Shown one piece after another: positions 1 to 6,559 of a DNA stretch of 6,993 bases. Numbering within the stretch: the first letter of the stretch is position 1; the number at the start of each line of letters is the position of its first letter. The notes under the pieces were generated by a model. It worked only from the letters and a program-made list of their open reading frames with translations, ran no database searches and was not told the DNA's origin. The translations under genes and the position numbers were made by a program. This DNA is from JBFLYE01 sp040756715 [NCBI: bacterium] (GTDB lineage Bacteria > UBA9089 > UBA9088): NCBI GenBank assembly GCA_040756715.1, contig JBFLYE010000173.1, forward strand, positions 1 to 6,993, in the 5' to 3' direction.

Positions 1-3
1 TTT

Positions 4-9
4 AGGAGG
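4..9 (+). promoter_or_regulatory. Strong ribosome binding site for the beta-barrel protein gene
   Basis: AGGAGG lies five bases before the ATG at 15. It fits the anti-Shine-Dalgarno consensus exactly and fixes the start of the first gene. The gene at 1587 has the same TTTAGGAGG context, whereas the nuo genes downstream have weak or no such sites and depend on overlaps. Confidence 0.85.
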
Positions 10-14
10 AAGAA

Positions 15-1520
15 ATGAAGAGAATTTTTCTTGGTTTGATGGTCAGCGGGGTTGTTTTTGGGCAACCAGACCATAGGCTTTCCATAAATGGAAACCTTGG
101 GTTTGAGGTAAGATACATAGACATCACCAAGGATGTTGATGAATATCCAAAGGATTTTTCATATACCGTGGAATTATCAGGGGTTGGAAAGCTTGATAAA
201 AATGATGTGGGAGGGATTTTGAATTTTAGCTATGACAAGCTTAATAAGACAGATGTCCAGAATGCCTATCTTAGCCTTGACCTTCCATCAGGAAAGCTTG
301 AGGGAGGCGATGTTTTATTAGACATTTCTGATTTTACAATAAAAAACAGCACAATTCGTGGTGTAAAGGGAGATTTTGAAGATAAAGGGGTATTGTTTGC
401 TTATGGTGTATCAAAAGAGAAAAAAGAAGAGGGTTCAACTACATCTGGGCAATATCGCCAGTGGCTTGGTATAGCAAGGGTTTCTTCGGTTTTTAGAGAT
501 AACACTTGGGGAATAACATACATTCAAGCAGAGGATGACCCTGCCTCAGTTGCTCTTTCTAATACAAAGCCTATAATAAATAAGGTTTTTGAAGGTGATA
601 TTGTTATTCCTTTATCAAGAGCCCTCTCTTTTAAATCAAACCTTGCATTTTCTGAGTATGATAAGGATAAAAGCAATAGAGAGGAGCTTTATAAAAACAA
701 GGCATTTTTAAGTGGATTTTCTCTTAATTTTAGCAAGTTTTTCTTTGAAGGGATATACCAATATATTGAGCCAAATTTTTATACAGCAGGAAATACAGGG
801 TGTGATGTTAATTGGGAAGGAATTAAACTTAACACAAAATACATTCCATCTGATAAACCTGTTGAATTTAATGTGAATATAAAATCTTACGATGATAACC
901 CAAGTGATAGGGAAGTAAATACAACAAAAACAAGGATTTATGAGATAAAATCAGAGATTACACCAAGGCAATTTCCCGATGTATCTATTGATTACAAAAA
1001 TACGAAGGAAAAAGATAATACAATTTCTCCTTTAAGGATAGCAAATGAGTTTTCCTTCGGCATTTCTTGTGGCATAAAAGATATAGACACATCATTTAAT
1101 TATAGCAGAAGCTCCTCTGATAATAAAAAAGACAATGAATACGATTCCCTGCTTTCCTCTTATTCTTTAAATGCATCTGGGCCATTAACAAAAAAGGTCT
1201 CCTTTTCTTCCTCCATTTCTTTCATCACATCTGAGGCAGGAGCAGGGGCTCAAAAGACAGAGCAGGATTCAAATTTTTATCTTTTATCCGCAAGCTTTCA
1301 ACCCACCCAATCTTTAAGGATAATCCCCTCTTATGATTATTCAAAGACAAAGGAAAAAATAGGAACAATTTTAGAAGAAAATATCACATCCTTTTCCTTT
1401 GCTTATTCCCTTTCTGTAAAATATCAGATAAATATGGAATATAAAAATATAGACCATAAAGAAAAGGATAATGATTATAAGGGAGATTCTGTGGGAATTA
1501 AAATGTCATGCCTTTTTTAA
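15..1520 (+). CDS. Exported protein, predicted outer-membrane beta-barrel, function unknown
   Basis: This 501-residue protein starts with a short signal peptide (Lys-Arg at residues 2-3, a hydrophobic stretch to about 16, likely cleavage near VFG-Q at 16-17). The rest is rich in Ser, Asn, Asp, Lys and aromatics. Runs of 8-12 residues alternate polar and hydrophobic side chains, as in transmembrane beta-strands, and acidic/lysine-rich loops separate them (clearest from about residue 355 to the end). The chain ends in phenylalanine (SCLF), the usual C-terminal signature read by the BAM machinery. Residues about 95-175 (GGDV, then IRGV, then QYRQW) recall a pattern I associate with uncharacterised outer-membrane proteins of uncultured bacteria, but I cannot assign a named family. 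It could be a porin-like channel or a surface scaffold. The start is set by the AGGAGG at 4-9. The exported coiled-coil gene 66 bases downstream may be a partner. Confidence 0.72.
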   Translation: MKRIFLGLMVSGVVFGQPDHRLSINGNLGFEVRYIDITKDVDEYPKDFSYTVELSGVGKLDKNDVGGILNFSYDKLNKTDVQNAYLSLDLPSGKLEGGDVLLDISDFTIKNSTIRGVKGDFEDKGVLFAYGVSKEKKEEGSTTSGQYRQWLGIARVSSVFRDNTWGITYIQAEDDPASVALSNTKPIINKVFEGDIVIPLSRALSFKSNLAFSEYDKDKSNREELYKNKAFLSGFSLNFSKFFFEGIYQYIEPNFYTAGNTGCDVNWEGIKLNTKYIPSDKPVEFNVNIKSYDDNPSDREVNTTKTRIYEIKSEITPRQFPDVSIDYKNTKEKDNTISPLRIANEFSFGISCGIKDIDTSFNYSRSSSDNKKDNEYDSLLSSYSLNASGPLTKKVSFSSSISFITSEAGAGAQKTEQDSNFYLLSASFQPTQSLRIIPSYDYSKTKEKIGTILEENITSFSFAYSLSVKYQINMEYKNIDHKEKDNDYKGDSVGIKMSCLF

Positions 1521-1527
1521 ATTTCCC

Positions 1528-1565
1528 TTTACAATTTAAAATCTAGTAATTTAAAATTTACAATT
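1528..1565. repeat. AT-rich intergenic direct repeats
   Basis: Between the first two genes TTTACAATT occurs at 1528-1536 and 1557-1565, and AATTTAAAAT occurs at 1533-1542 and 1548-1557. The segment is nearly pure A/T and has no GC-rich stem, so it does not look like a Rho-independent terminator. It may include promoter elements for the gene at 1587, but I cannot pick a convincing -35/-10 pair. The stretch at 6941-6970 is similar in character. Confidence 0.55.
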
Positions 1566-1572
1566 ATGTTTT

Positions 1573-1579
1573 AGGAGGT
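1573..1579 (+). promoter_or_regulatory. Strong ribosome binding site for the coiled-coil protein gene
   Basis: AGGAGGT lies seven bases before the ATG at 1587, an ideal spacing. It fixes the start and suggests high translation, as expected for an abundant envelope protein. Confidence 0.85.
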
Positions 1580-1586
1580 AAATAGA

Positions 1587-2594
1587 ATGAAGAAATTTTT
1601 ATTTCTTTTAAGCTTGCTTTCAATGAAAGTATGGGCTGAATTTGGGACACCGACCAATATTACTAATATGGTTGAGATCCTACAGAAGAAGGTAGAAGCT
1701 GCCTGGGCAGCTGAGGCAAGGGCTGTAGCCATTGCAGAGGAGGCAAGGATTGCTGAGGCTGAGATGGTAGCTGATGCCCTAGCCGCTGAGGAGGCTTTAA
1801 AAGAAGCAGAGGCTTTGGCTAGGGTAACTCTGGCAGATAAGGATTATGCAGAAGCCAAGGCAAAGTCAGCTGAGGCAGCGGCAAAGGCAGCATTAGCATC
1901 AGCCGATGCAGCAAAGGCAGCACAAGCATCTGCTTATGCAGCCCTTGAGGATGCAAAGGCTACAGAAGCAAGGGTGCAGGCTGAGCTTAATGTAGCTAAA
2001 GAGGAATTGCTCTTTGTAAGGAAAAAGAGGGAAGAGGCGATCAGGCTGGCAAAGGAATTTTATTTGCTGGGTCAAAAGGCATTGACTGATGGAAATGTTG
2101 TATCTGCGGTAGAATTTGGGAAAAGGGCATCTTCCCAGATAGAAATGGCAAATAAGGCAAAGGATGAAGAATTGGCAAAGGAGCTTGCCTTGAAGGAAAC
2201 AGAGAGGAGGCTTAATGCCGTAATTGAGGGTGTTAAGGCAAATTTAGAGAGGCAAAAAACAGCTGTTATAATGGCAAAGGAGCAGGAGTCCCGTGCGATT
2301 ATGGAGGCAGAGGCAGCAAAAATAGCCGCAAGGAGGGCAGAGGAGACATTTGAAGTATCAAAGGCTACAGAGCTTAAGGTAAGGGCATTGGCAGAGGCAG
2401 CAGCTGAGGCATTTAAGTGGGCAAAGGCAAAGAGCGAGATTACAAAGCAAGCCCAAGCAAAGGCATTAGCTGAGGCAGAAGCAGCAAGATTTGCAGAAGA
2501 GGCAGCAAGGCTAGCCGCAAAGCAGGCAGAGGAAGAAAGAAAGAAGGCAGAGGAGGTATTAAAGGAGGCAGAAAAGGCGATAAAAGGATTTTGA
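1587..2594 (+). CDS. Exported Ala/Glu/Lys-rich coiled-coil protein, function unknown
   Basis: This 335-residue protein has a signal peptide at residues 1-17 (MKKF, then a Leu/Phe-rich core) and a likely signal peptidase I site after KVWA. The mature part is almost entirely helical and low in complexity: Ala, Glu, Lys and Arg repeat with seven-residue periodicity at about residues 28-150 and 195-333. At DNA level the codons GCA and GAG make recurring GCAGAGGCAGC-like words. A less repetitive segment at about 150-190 (AKEFYLLGQKALTDGN, then AVEFGKRA) looks like a helical hairpin and faintly recalls DUF4398/TPR-type periplasmic helices; this is a weak impression. The protein is probably an elongated periplasmic or surface rod, possibly a spacer working with the beta-barrel protein encoded just upstream. 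Composition alone makes database hits (TolA-like, tropomyosin-like) unreliable. The HU gene follows 11 bases downstream. Confidence 0.72.
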   Translation: MKKFLFLLSLLSMKVWAEFGTPTNITNMVEILQKKVEAAWAAEARAVAIAEEARIAEAEMVADALAAEEALKEAEALARVTLADKDYAEAKAKSAEAAAKAALASADAAKAAQASAYAALEDAKATEARVQAELNVAKEELLFVRKKREEAIRLAKEFYLLGQKALTDGNVVSAVEFGKRASSQIEMANKAKDEELAKELALKETERRLNAVIEGVKANLERQKTAVIMAKEQESRAIMEAEAAKIAARRAEETFEVSKATELKVRALAEAAAEAFKWAKAKSEITKQAQAKALAEAEAARFAEEAARLAAKQAEEERKKAEEVLKEAEKAIKGF

Positions 2595-2605
2595 ATTTAG
2601 GATTT

Positions 2606-2899
2606 ATGAAGCTGACAAGGAAGGATTTGGTTGTAAAAATAGCAGAGGAGATAAATGTTCCTCAAAAAACTATTAAGGAGATTATAGAAAACCTTTTTCT
2701 CAAAATTTCCGATAACCTATCAGAGGGAGGAAATGTTGAATTTAGGGGATTTGGGGTGTTTAAAACAAAAGAGAGGAAGAAAAGGCTGGGAAGAAACCCA
2801 AAGACAGGCAAGGCTGTTTCTATTCCAGAAAAAAGGGTTGTAGTTTTTAAGCCCGGAAATATTTTAAAGAAAAAAATTGAGAACAGAAGACCTTTATAA
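2606..2899 (+). CDS. HU-family DNA-binding protein
   Basis: HU/IHF proteins are small histone-like dimers that bend and compact DNA in the nucleoid. Read from the ATG at 2606 the product has 97 residues, close to the family's usual 90-100. The N-terminal helices begin KLTRKDLVVKIAEE, the core motif GFGVF is at residues 48-52, and the beta-arm tip GRNPKTG is at 62-68, including the proline that intercalates into DNA in known HU structures. The C-terminal strand VVVFKPGNILKKKI follows. I chose ATG 2606 over the in-frame TTG at 2591 because the family N-terminus begins at the M-x-x-T/K-x-x-L pattern, and AGGA at 2599-2602 precedes it, though closely. The sequence does not separate HU from an IHF subunit, so I give no symbol. 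Its end overlaps the next gene by 23 bases, which puts it at the head of the run leading into nuoA. Confidence 0.93.
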   Translation: MKLTRKDLVVKIAEEINVPQKTIKEIIENLFLKISDNLSEGGNVEFRGFGVFKTKERKKRLGRNPKTGKAVSIPEKRVVVFKPGNILKKKIENRRPL

Positions 2900-3068
2900 C
2901 AATCAAAATAAAAGAAGCAGATTCCTCTGTGATGTTTGTGGCTATGAGTGGACGGTAAGGCACAAAGAGGATCTTTTAAGGAAAAATTTATCACTAGAGG
3001 ATGACCTTTCAGAAGACAATCCAACAAAATGCCCTTCCTGCGGAAATTCATACATCTCTGAGCTATGA
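2877..3068 (+). CDS. Small zinc-ribbon protein
   Basis: This 63-residue protein has two CxxC knuckles, Cys18/Cys21 (CDVCG) and Cys52/Cys55 (CPSCG), 30 residues apart, a spacing suited to binding one zinc ion in a zinc ribbon. Between them is a Trp followed by a charged, partly helical stretch. The only usable start is TTG at 2877: an in-frame stop (TAA, 2865-2867) lies just upstream and no ATG or GTG comes before the first cysteine pair. The ribosome binding site is poor (AAAGAAAAAAA), so translation probably depends on ribosomes finishing the HU gene, which it overlaps by 23 bases. The stop overlaps the nuoA start (ATGA, 3065-3068). The specific role is unknown; nucleic-acid binding or a complex I assembly function are both possible, with no direct evidence for either. 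Confidence 0.75.
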   Translation: MRTEDLYNNQNKRSRFLCDVCGYEWTVRHKEDLLRKNLSLEDDLSEDNPTKCPSCGNSYISEL

Positions 3069-3427
3069 ATGATTACATTTGGGTTCTCTTTTTTCTCTTA
3101 GTTGGTCTTGTATTTGGAGGAGGGGCTCTTTTTCTAAATTGGTTTTTAAAGCCAAAAAGAAAGGATAAAAGAGGATTTTCTTCCTATGAGTGTGGAGAAA
3201 AGCCTATTGGCTCTGCTTATATCCAATACAATACAAAATATTACCTCTATGGTCTTATATTCCTTATCTTTGATGTAGAGGTTGTCTTTATCCTTCCCTG
3301 GGCTTGTATCTTTCGGGATTCTCAAATTTCACCACTTATTTTGCTTATTGAAATGGTAATTTTTATCGCTATTCTTTTAATTGGCTTGATATACGCAGGG
3401 TTTAAAGGGGCATTGAAATGGGAGTAA
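3065..3427 (+). CDS. nuoA: NADH-quinone oxidoreductase subunit A (complex I)
   Basis: NuoA is a small membrane subunit of proton-pumping NADH:quinone oxidoreductase. It sits beside NuoH and the quinone channel. The 120-residue product has the family's usual length and three predicted membrane helices (about residues 4-27, 60-82 and 88-112). The first loop carries the signature YECGEKPIGSA (41-51) with the conserved Cys43, which in homologues becomes exposed on active/deactive switching. FLIFDVEVVFILPWA (66-80) holds the conserved acidic residues Asp70 and Glu72 in helix 2. The C-terminus GALKW is also typical. Its ATG overlaps the stop of the zinc-ribbon gene, and its last 10 bases overlap an unrelated coiled-coil gene instead of meeting nuoB directly. 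Confidence 0.96.
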   Translation: MNDYIWVLFFLLVGLVFGGGALFLNWFLKPKRKDKRGFSSYECGEKPIGSAYIQYNTKYYLYGLIFLIFDVEVVFILPWACIFRDSQISPLILLIEMVIFIAILLIGLIYAGFKGALKWE

Positions 3428-3735
3428 AAGAGCTTACAGAGGCATTTAGAAAGGCAATGGTTGATGTCCTGGTGCCAGAGCTAAGGGAGTTTAGGCAGGA
3501 GATGAGTCTGCGGTTTGAGGAAGTAAATAAAAGGTTTGAGGAATTATACAGGGAAATGGATGGAAGGTTTATTGAGGTTCATAAGGAGATAAGCCTTGTA
3601 AAAGGGGAGATAAGTGCAACAAATAAAATCTTGGAAAGAATTTGGGATAGATTAGACCTTGCTGAAAGGGTAGCTAAATTAGAGGATAGGACAGAGCTTA
3701 TTCTGCACGATTTAGAAATAATAAGAACAAGATGA
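3418..3735 (+). CDS. Coiled-coil protein of unknown function between nuoA and nuoB
   Basis: This 105-residue protein is charged and cysteine-free and is predicted to be almost wholly helical. Spaced R-F pairs (32-33, 39-40, 50-51) and heptad-like hydrophobics over about residues 18-100 indicate a coiled coil, probably an oligomer. It has no signal peptide or membrane helix, so it should be cytoplasmic. Its style ([14 protein letters not shown]) resembles small stand-alone coiled-coil proteins and the N-terminal stalks of some DUF3782-type proteins; I cannot name a family with confidence. The ATG at 3418 has AGGGG about seven bases upstream and overlaps nuoA by 10 bases. The stop overlaps the nuoB start (ATGA, 3732-3735). 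This double overlap shows it is a genuine part of the nuo transcript. It does not resemble any complex I subunit I know. It might be an assembly or accessory factor, or an inserted passenger. Confidence 0.8.
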   Translation: MGVKELTEAFRKAMVDVLVPELREFRQEMSLRFEEVNKRFEELYREMDGRFIEVHKEISLVKGEISATNKILERIWDRLDLAERVAKLEDRTELILHDLEIIRTR

Positions 3736-4235
3736 GCATTCTTTCTGACAAAATATTACCACCGGTTATTAAGATGCCTGGGGGAGGCATTATTGTTTCA
3801 TCCCTAGAGGCCATTCTTAACTGGGGAAGGGGTTCATCTTTATGGCCTATGACATTTGGCTTGGCTTGTTGTGCTATTGAAATGATGGCAACCGGGGCAT
3901 CGCATTATGACTTTGATAGATTTGGCTCTGGTGTATTTAGACCCTCTCCCAGGCAGGCAGACCTTATGATTGTTGCCGGCACAGTTACAAAGAAAATGGC
4001 AGATAGGCTTAAACTCCTTTATGAACAAATGCCATTTCCAAAATATGTTATTGCGATGGGCTCTTGTGCCATATCAGGCGGCGTCTTTAATACCTATTCC
4101 GTTGTTCAGGGCGTTGATAAGATAATTCCGGTTGATGTTTATGTTCCTGGTTGCCCACCCAGACCAGAGGGGCTTTTATATGGGCTGTTAAAGCTTCAGG
4201 AAAAAGTTAAAAAGGAACCCCTTATTAAAAGATGA
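3732..4235 (+). CDS. nuoB: NADH-quinone oxidoreductase subunit B (complex I)
   Basis: NuoB (the PSST/20 kDa subunit) carries iron-sulfur cluster N2, which passes electrons to quinone at the interface with NuoD. The 167-residue product contains all four cluster ligands: the tandem Cys46-Cys47 in [11 protein letters not shown], Cys112 in MGSCAISGG, and Cys141 in [10 protein letters not shown]. The motif [21 protein letters not shown] (starting near residue 64) is classic for the family. Its length is typical. The related hydrogenase small subunits are excluded because of the tandem CC motif and the gene neighbours. It starts inside an ATGA overlap with the coiled-coil gene and ends in an ATGA overlap with nuoC, so it is translationally coupled on both sides. 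Confidence 0.97.
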   Translation: MSILSDKILPPVIKMPGGGIIVSSLEAILNWGRGSSLWPMTFGLACCAIEMMATGASHYDFDRFGSGVFRPSPRQADLMIVAGTVTKKMADRLKLLYEQMPFPKYVIAMGSCAISGGVFNTYSVVQGVDKIIPVDVYVPGCPPRPEGLLYGLLKLQEKVKKEPLIKR

Positions 4236-4687
4236 GTCTACAGGAGGTTATAAAAGAAAGATTTCCAAGTGCACATTTTGAAGAAAATTGTAAAGACCTT
4301 ACATTCAGGATAGAAAAAAACATTCTCCTTGAATTTATGGATTTTCTTTACAAGGAGCTCTCCTTTTCATTCCTTACAGATATTTGCGGCGTTGATTATC
4401 CAAAAAGGGAAAAGAGGTTTGATGTTGTCTATCACCTATATTCCATTGAAGAAAACAGAAGGATTTGTGTAAAGGTAGGTATTTCAGAAAACGAAGAGGT
4501 AGAATCCGTCTCGTGCATATGGAAGGGAGCAAACTGGCAGGAAAGGGAGGTATTTGACCTTTTTGGGATAAGGTTTTTGAATCATCCAGACCTAAAGAGA
4601 ATCCTCCTTCCCGATGAATGGGAAGGTCATCCTTTAAGGAAGGATTATCCATTGGAAATTGCAAATTTTAAATTGAAAGATGAATAA
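4232..4687 (+). CDS. nuoC: NADH-quinone oxidoreductase subunit C (complex I, 30 kDa)
   Basis: NuoC is the 30 kDa-type hydrophilic subunit that packs against NuoD and NuoI in the connecting module; it binds no cofactor. The 151-residue product has the domain features in order: [10 protein letters not shown] at 48-57, the VVYHLYSI strand near 65-72, and the signature [25 protein letters not shown] at about 102-126 (core [10 protein letters not shown]), followed by [10 protein letters not shown] at 132-141. It is at the short end of the family and separate from NuoD, unlike the NuoCD fusion of E. coli. ATGA overlap with nuoB upstream; its last 8 bases overlap the nuoD start. Confidence 0.96.
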   Translation: MSLQEVIKERFPSAHFEENCKDLTFRIEKNILLEFMDFLYKELSFSFLTDICGVDYPKREKRFDVVYHLYSIEENRRICVKVGISENEEVESVSCIWKGANWQEREVFDLFGIRFLNHPDLKRILLPDEWEGHPLRKDYPLEIANFKLKDE

Positions 4688-5855
4688 AGTTCACGAAATG
4701 CTTATCAATATGGGTCCCCAGCACCCCGCTACCCATGGGGTCTTAAGGGTTCTCCTTACCCTTGATGGCGAAAGGATTGTCTATCCAGAAGCCCATATTG
4801 GCTATCTTCACAGAGGGATTGAAAAGCTTGCTGAGGAAAAGAGATATGCTCAATTCCTTCCCATAACCGATAGGCTTGATTATCTATCCGCACCCTTAAA
4901 TAACCTTGCATATTGCTTAGCGGTTGAAAAGCTTGCGGGAATTACCGTACCAAAGAGGGCAGATTATATTAGAATGATATTGGCTGAGCTTTCCAGGATT
5001 GCCTCACACCTTGTCTGGCTTGGAACATCTGCCTTAGACCTTGGTGCATTTACCCCATTCCTCTATACATTCAGGGAGAGGGAGATTATCCTTGATATAT
5101 TTGAGGATTATTGCGGGGCAAGGCTTACCACATCCTGCATAAGAATTGGAGGCGTTCCTTTTGATTTTGATGATAAGCTCATTGAAAAAATAAAGGATTT
5201 TATAAAAATATTTCCCAAGAAGATAGATGAGTATGAGGGGCTTCTTACAAAAAACCCTATATTTCTTAAAAGAACACAAAATGTTGGGATAATTCCAAAG
5301 GATGTGGCAATAAACTATGGCCTTTCTGGACCATCCCTGCGTGGAAGCGGCGTTTGTTTTGATATAAGAAAGCAAGAGCCATATTGTGCTTACAATGAGG
5401 TTGATTTTATTGTTCCCACCGGAAGGGGTATTGGCGATGTCTATGACCGGTATCTGGTAAGGGTTTTTGAGATGAAAGAGGCAACCCATATTATCAAACA
5501 GGCAATTAACAACCTCCCTGAGGGTAAAATCCTTGCCGATATTCCAAAGATAGTCCCACCCCCTAAAGAGAGGGTAAAAAATGAGATTGAGGCTTTAATT
5601 CATCACTTTATCCTGATGGAAAGAGGGTTTGAGATTCCTAAGGGAGAGGCTTACAGAAGCATTGAATCCTCAAAGGGAGAGCTTGGGTTTTATATCATTT
5701 CAGATGGCTCTAATATACCTTATAGATTAAAGATAAGGGCACCCTCCTTTGTCAATATTTCCTGCCTTCCTTCCATTGGAAAGGGGGCAATGATGGCTGA
5801 TATGGTTGCCATCATTGGAAGCCTTGATATTGTCTTAGGCGAGATAGATAGATAG
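4680..5855 (+). CDS. nuoD: NADH-quinone oxidoreductase subunit D (complex I, 49 kDa)
   Basis: NuoD is the 49 kDa-type subunit. It forms most of the quinone head-group cavity next to cluster N2. The 391-residue product is full length and shows the family landmarks: GPQHPATHGVLR at 12-23 with the quinone-site histidines, GYLHRGIEKLAE at 41-52, DRLDYLSAPLNN at 64-75 (Tyr68 matches the conserved quinone-binding tyrosine), GARLTTSCIRIGG at 146-158, GPSLRGSG at 217-224 and the closing MADMVAIIGSLDIVLGEIDR. The two CxxC motifs that hold nickel in [NiFe] hydrogenase large subunits are absent, so this is a true complex I subunit. The start overlaps nuoC by 8 bases, with AAAG just upstream. No nuo gene follows: three bases after the stop the sequence becomes an ArgB remnant on the other strand, and no terminator hairpin is visible between them. 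Confidence 0.97.
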   Translation: MNKVHEMLINMGPQHPATHGVLRVLLTLDGERIVYPEAHIGYLHRGIEKLAEEKRYAQFLPITDRLDYLSAPLNNLAYCLAVEKLAGITVPKRADYIRMILAELSRIASHLVWLGTSALDLGAFTPFLYTFREREIILDIFEDYCGARLTTSCIRIGGVPFDFDDKLIEKIKDFIKIFPKKIDEYEGLLTKNPIFLKRTQNVGIIPKDVAINYGLSGPSLRGSGVCFDIRKQEPYCAYNEVDFIVPTGRGIGDVYDRYLVRVFEMKEATHIIKQAINNLPEGKILADIPKIVPPPKERVKNEIEALIHHFILMERGFEIPKGEAYRSIESSKGELGFYIISDGSNIPYRLKIRAPSFVNISCLPSIGKGAMMADMVAIIGSLDIVLGEIDR

Positions 5856-5858
5856 CCT

Positions 5859-6020
5859 CTATTGCATTATTTGTATTCCGATACCAGAATCTGTAAATAG
5901 CTCAAGGAGGATTGAGTGCTTTATTCTTCCATCAATGATATGTGCCTTCATTACGCCATTTTCAATTGCATCTTGAGCTAACCTTACCTTCGGAATCATT
6001 CCAGAGCTTATCTTTTTTCT
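5859..6020 (-). pseudogene. argB: C-terminal remnant of acetylglutamate kinase
   Basis: Acetylglutamate kinase phosphorylates N-acetylglutamate in arginine synthesis and is normally about 290 residues long. Read on the minus strand this stretch is open for 53 codons between an upstream in-frame TGA (6021-6023) and a TAG stop (5859-5861). Its translation matches the enzyme's extreme C-terminus in order: [10 protein letters not shown], then [15 protein letters not shown], then [17 protein letters not shown]. The family consensus is GGMIPK, HIIDGR and LLLE(I/L)FT with GIGT near the end. Everything N-terminal (substrate and phosphate-binding regions) is missing and replaced by the end of the FecR/TPR gene, with the join at about 6020-6031. 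The internal ATG at about 5998-6000 could yield a 46-residue peptide without catalytic capacity. Hence it is a gene fragment, left by deletion or rearrangement, unless the assembly is chimeric here. Confidence 0.85.
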
Positions 6021-6031
6021 TCATTTTTTCT

Positions 6032-6559
6032 CTAATGCTTTTTAAGTTCAAGCATTGCCTTTTCGTAGAAACCTATCTTTTCATAAACTGAGGATAACAA
6101 TTGATAGCCCTGTTTGTCTTCCGGAGAAAGTTTTATCAATTCTTGGTAGCACTTAATTGCTTCCATATATGCCTCTTCTTTTTCCCAAAGCATACCCATT
6201 ATTATATAAAAATCTTCTTTATTTAATCTTTCTTTAATCCCCTTTTCTATCTCGTTGAGGGTAATTAAAACCCTCTCTGGCAATATGATAAAGCTTGCAT
6301 ATTCAGAGATAAATTCCTCTTCATTAATAATTGCTTTCACAAACCAGCGATAAACTCTTTCAGGAACTAAACCTTCTTTATCCCTTGGATAGGAAGTAGA
6401 GGTTCTTTTTATCTTATCCCTCCATATCTCTTTTTGCTCATCCTCTAAAATTATCTCATAGACTACACCCTTTCCTAAATCTTCCCATTCAAAGATGGGA
6501 TAGGCTTCTTTTATCTTACTAAACCTTGGGTTAATAAGGGTAATTGGAATTTTTCCTCT
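6032..6559 (-). CDS. Downstream half of the split gene: beta module and TPR repeats
   Basis: This frame is open from the codon after TAA (6560-6562) to the TAG at 6032-6034, 175 codons. Without the frameshift repair the only late start of note is GTG at 6340, giving a 102-residue protein that keeps only the TPR part. The clear coding signal between 6341 and 6559 (PIFEW, KGVVYEIILEDEQKEIW, SYPRDKEGLVPERVYRW) shows that GTG is not the native start. The TPR-like helices at the end (MGMLWEKEEAYMEAIKCYQE, then SPEDKQGYQLLSSVYEKIGF) have the A/G/Y/P spacing of the 34-residue repeat, about one and a half to two units. TPRs mediate protein binding. Translation as a stand-alone piece is doubtful, since no ribosome binding site is evident before the GTG. 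Confidence 0.65.
   Translation of the reverse strand, partial: RGKIPITLINPRFSKIKEAYPIFEWEDLGKGVVYEIILEDEQKEIWRDKIKRTSTSYPRDKEGLVPERVYRWFVKAIINEEEFISEYASFIILPERVLITLNEIEKGIKERLNKEDFYIIMGMLWEKEEAYMEAIKCYQELIKLSPEDKQGYQLLSSVYEKIGFYEKAMLELKKH

Noticed and set aside
1521-1586. Rho-independent terminator between the first two genes
   Set aside because: The segment is A/T repeats with no GC-rich stem followed by a T run, so I see no terminator.
2591-2605. TTG start for the HU gene, adding five residues
   Set aside because: The extra residues do not fit the family N-terminus, and the ATG at 2606 starts exactly where HU proteins do.
2662-3051. Minus-strand open frame opposite the HU and zinc-ribbon genes
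   Set aside because: It is the antisense shadow of two genes with clear family motifs; its translation is Phe/Leu-rich with no recognisable domain.
5034-5489. Minus-strand open frame of 151 codons inside nuoD
   Set aside because: Lies entirely opposite strongly conserved nuoD sequence and has no ribosome binding site or domain.
4680-5855. [NiFe] hydrogenase large subunit
   Set aside because: No N- or C-terminal CxxC nickel-binding motifs, and the quinone-site HPATHG and DRLDY motifs of complex I are present.
5965-6026. Short minus-strand frame starting [10 protein letters not shown] just after the TPR stop
   Set aside because: It ends after about 20 codons and is out of frame with the ArgB match; it shows no coding character of its own.
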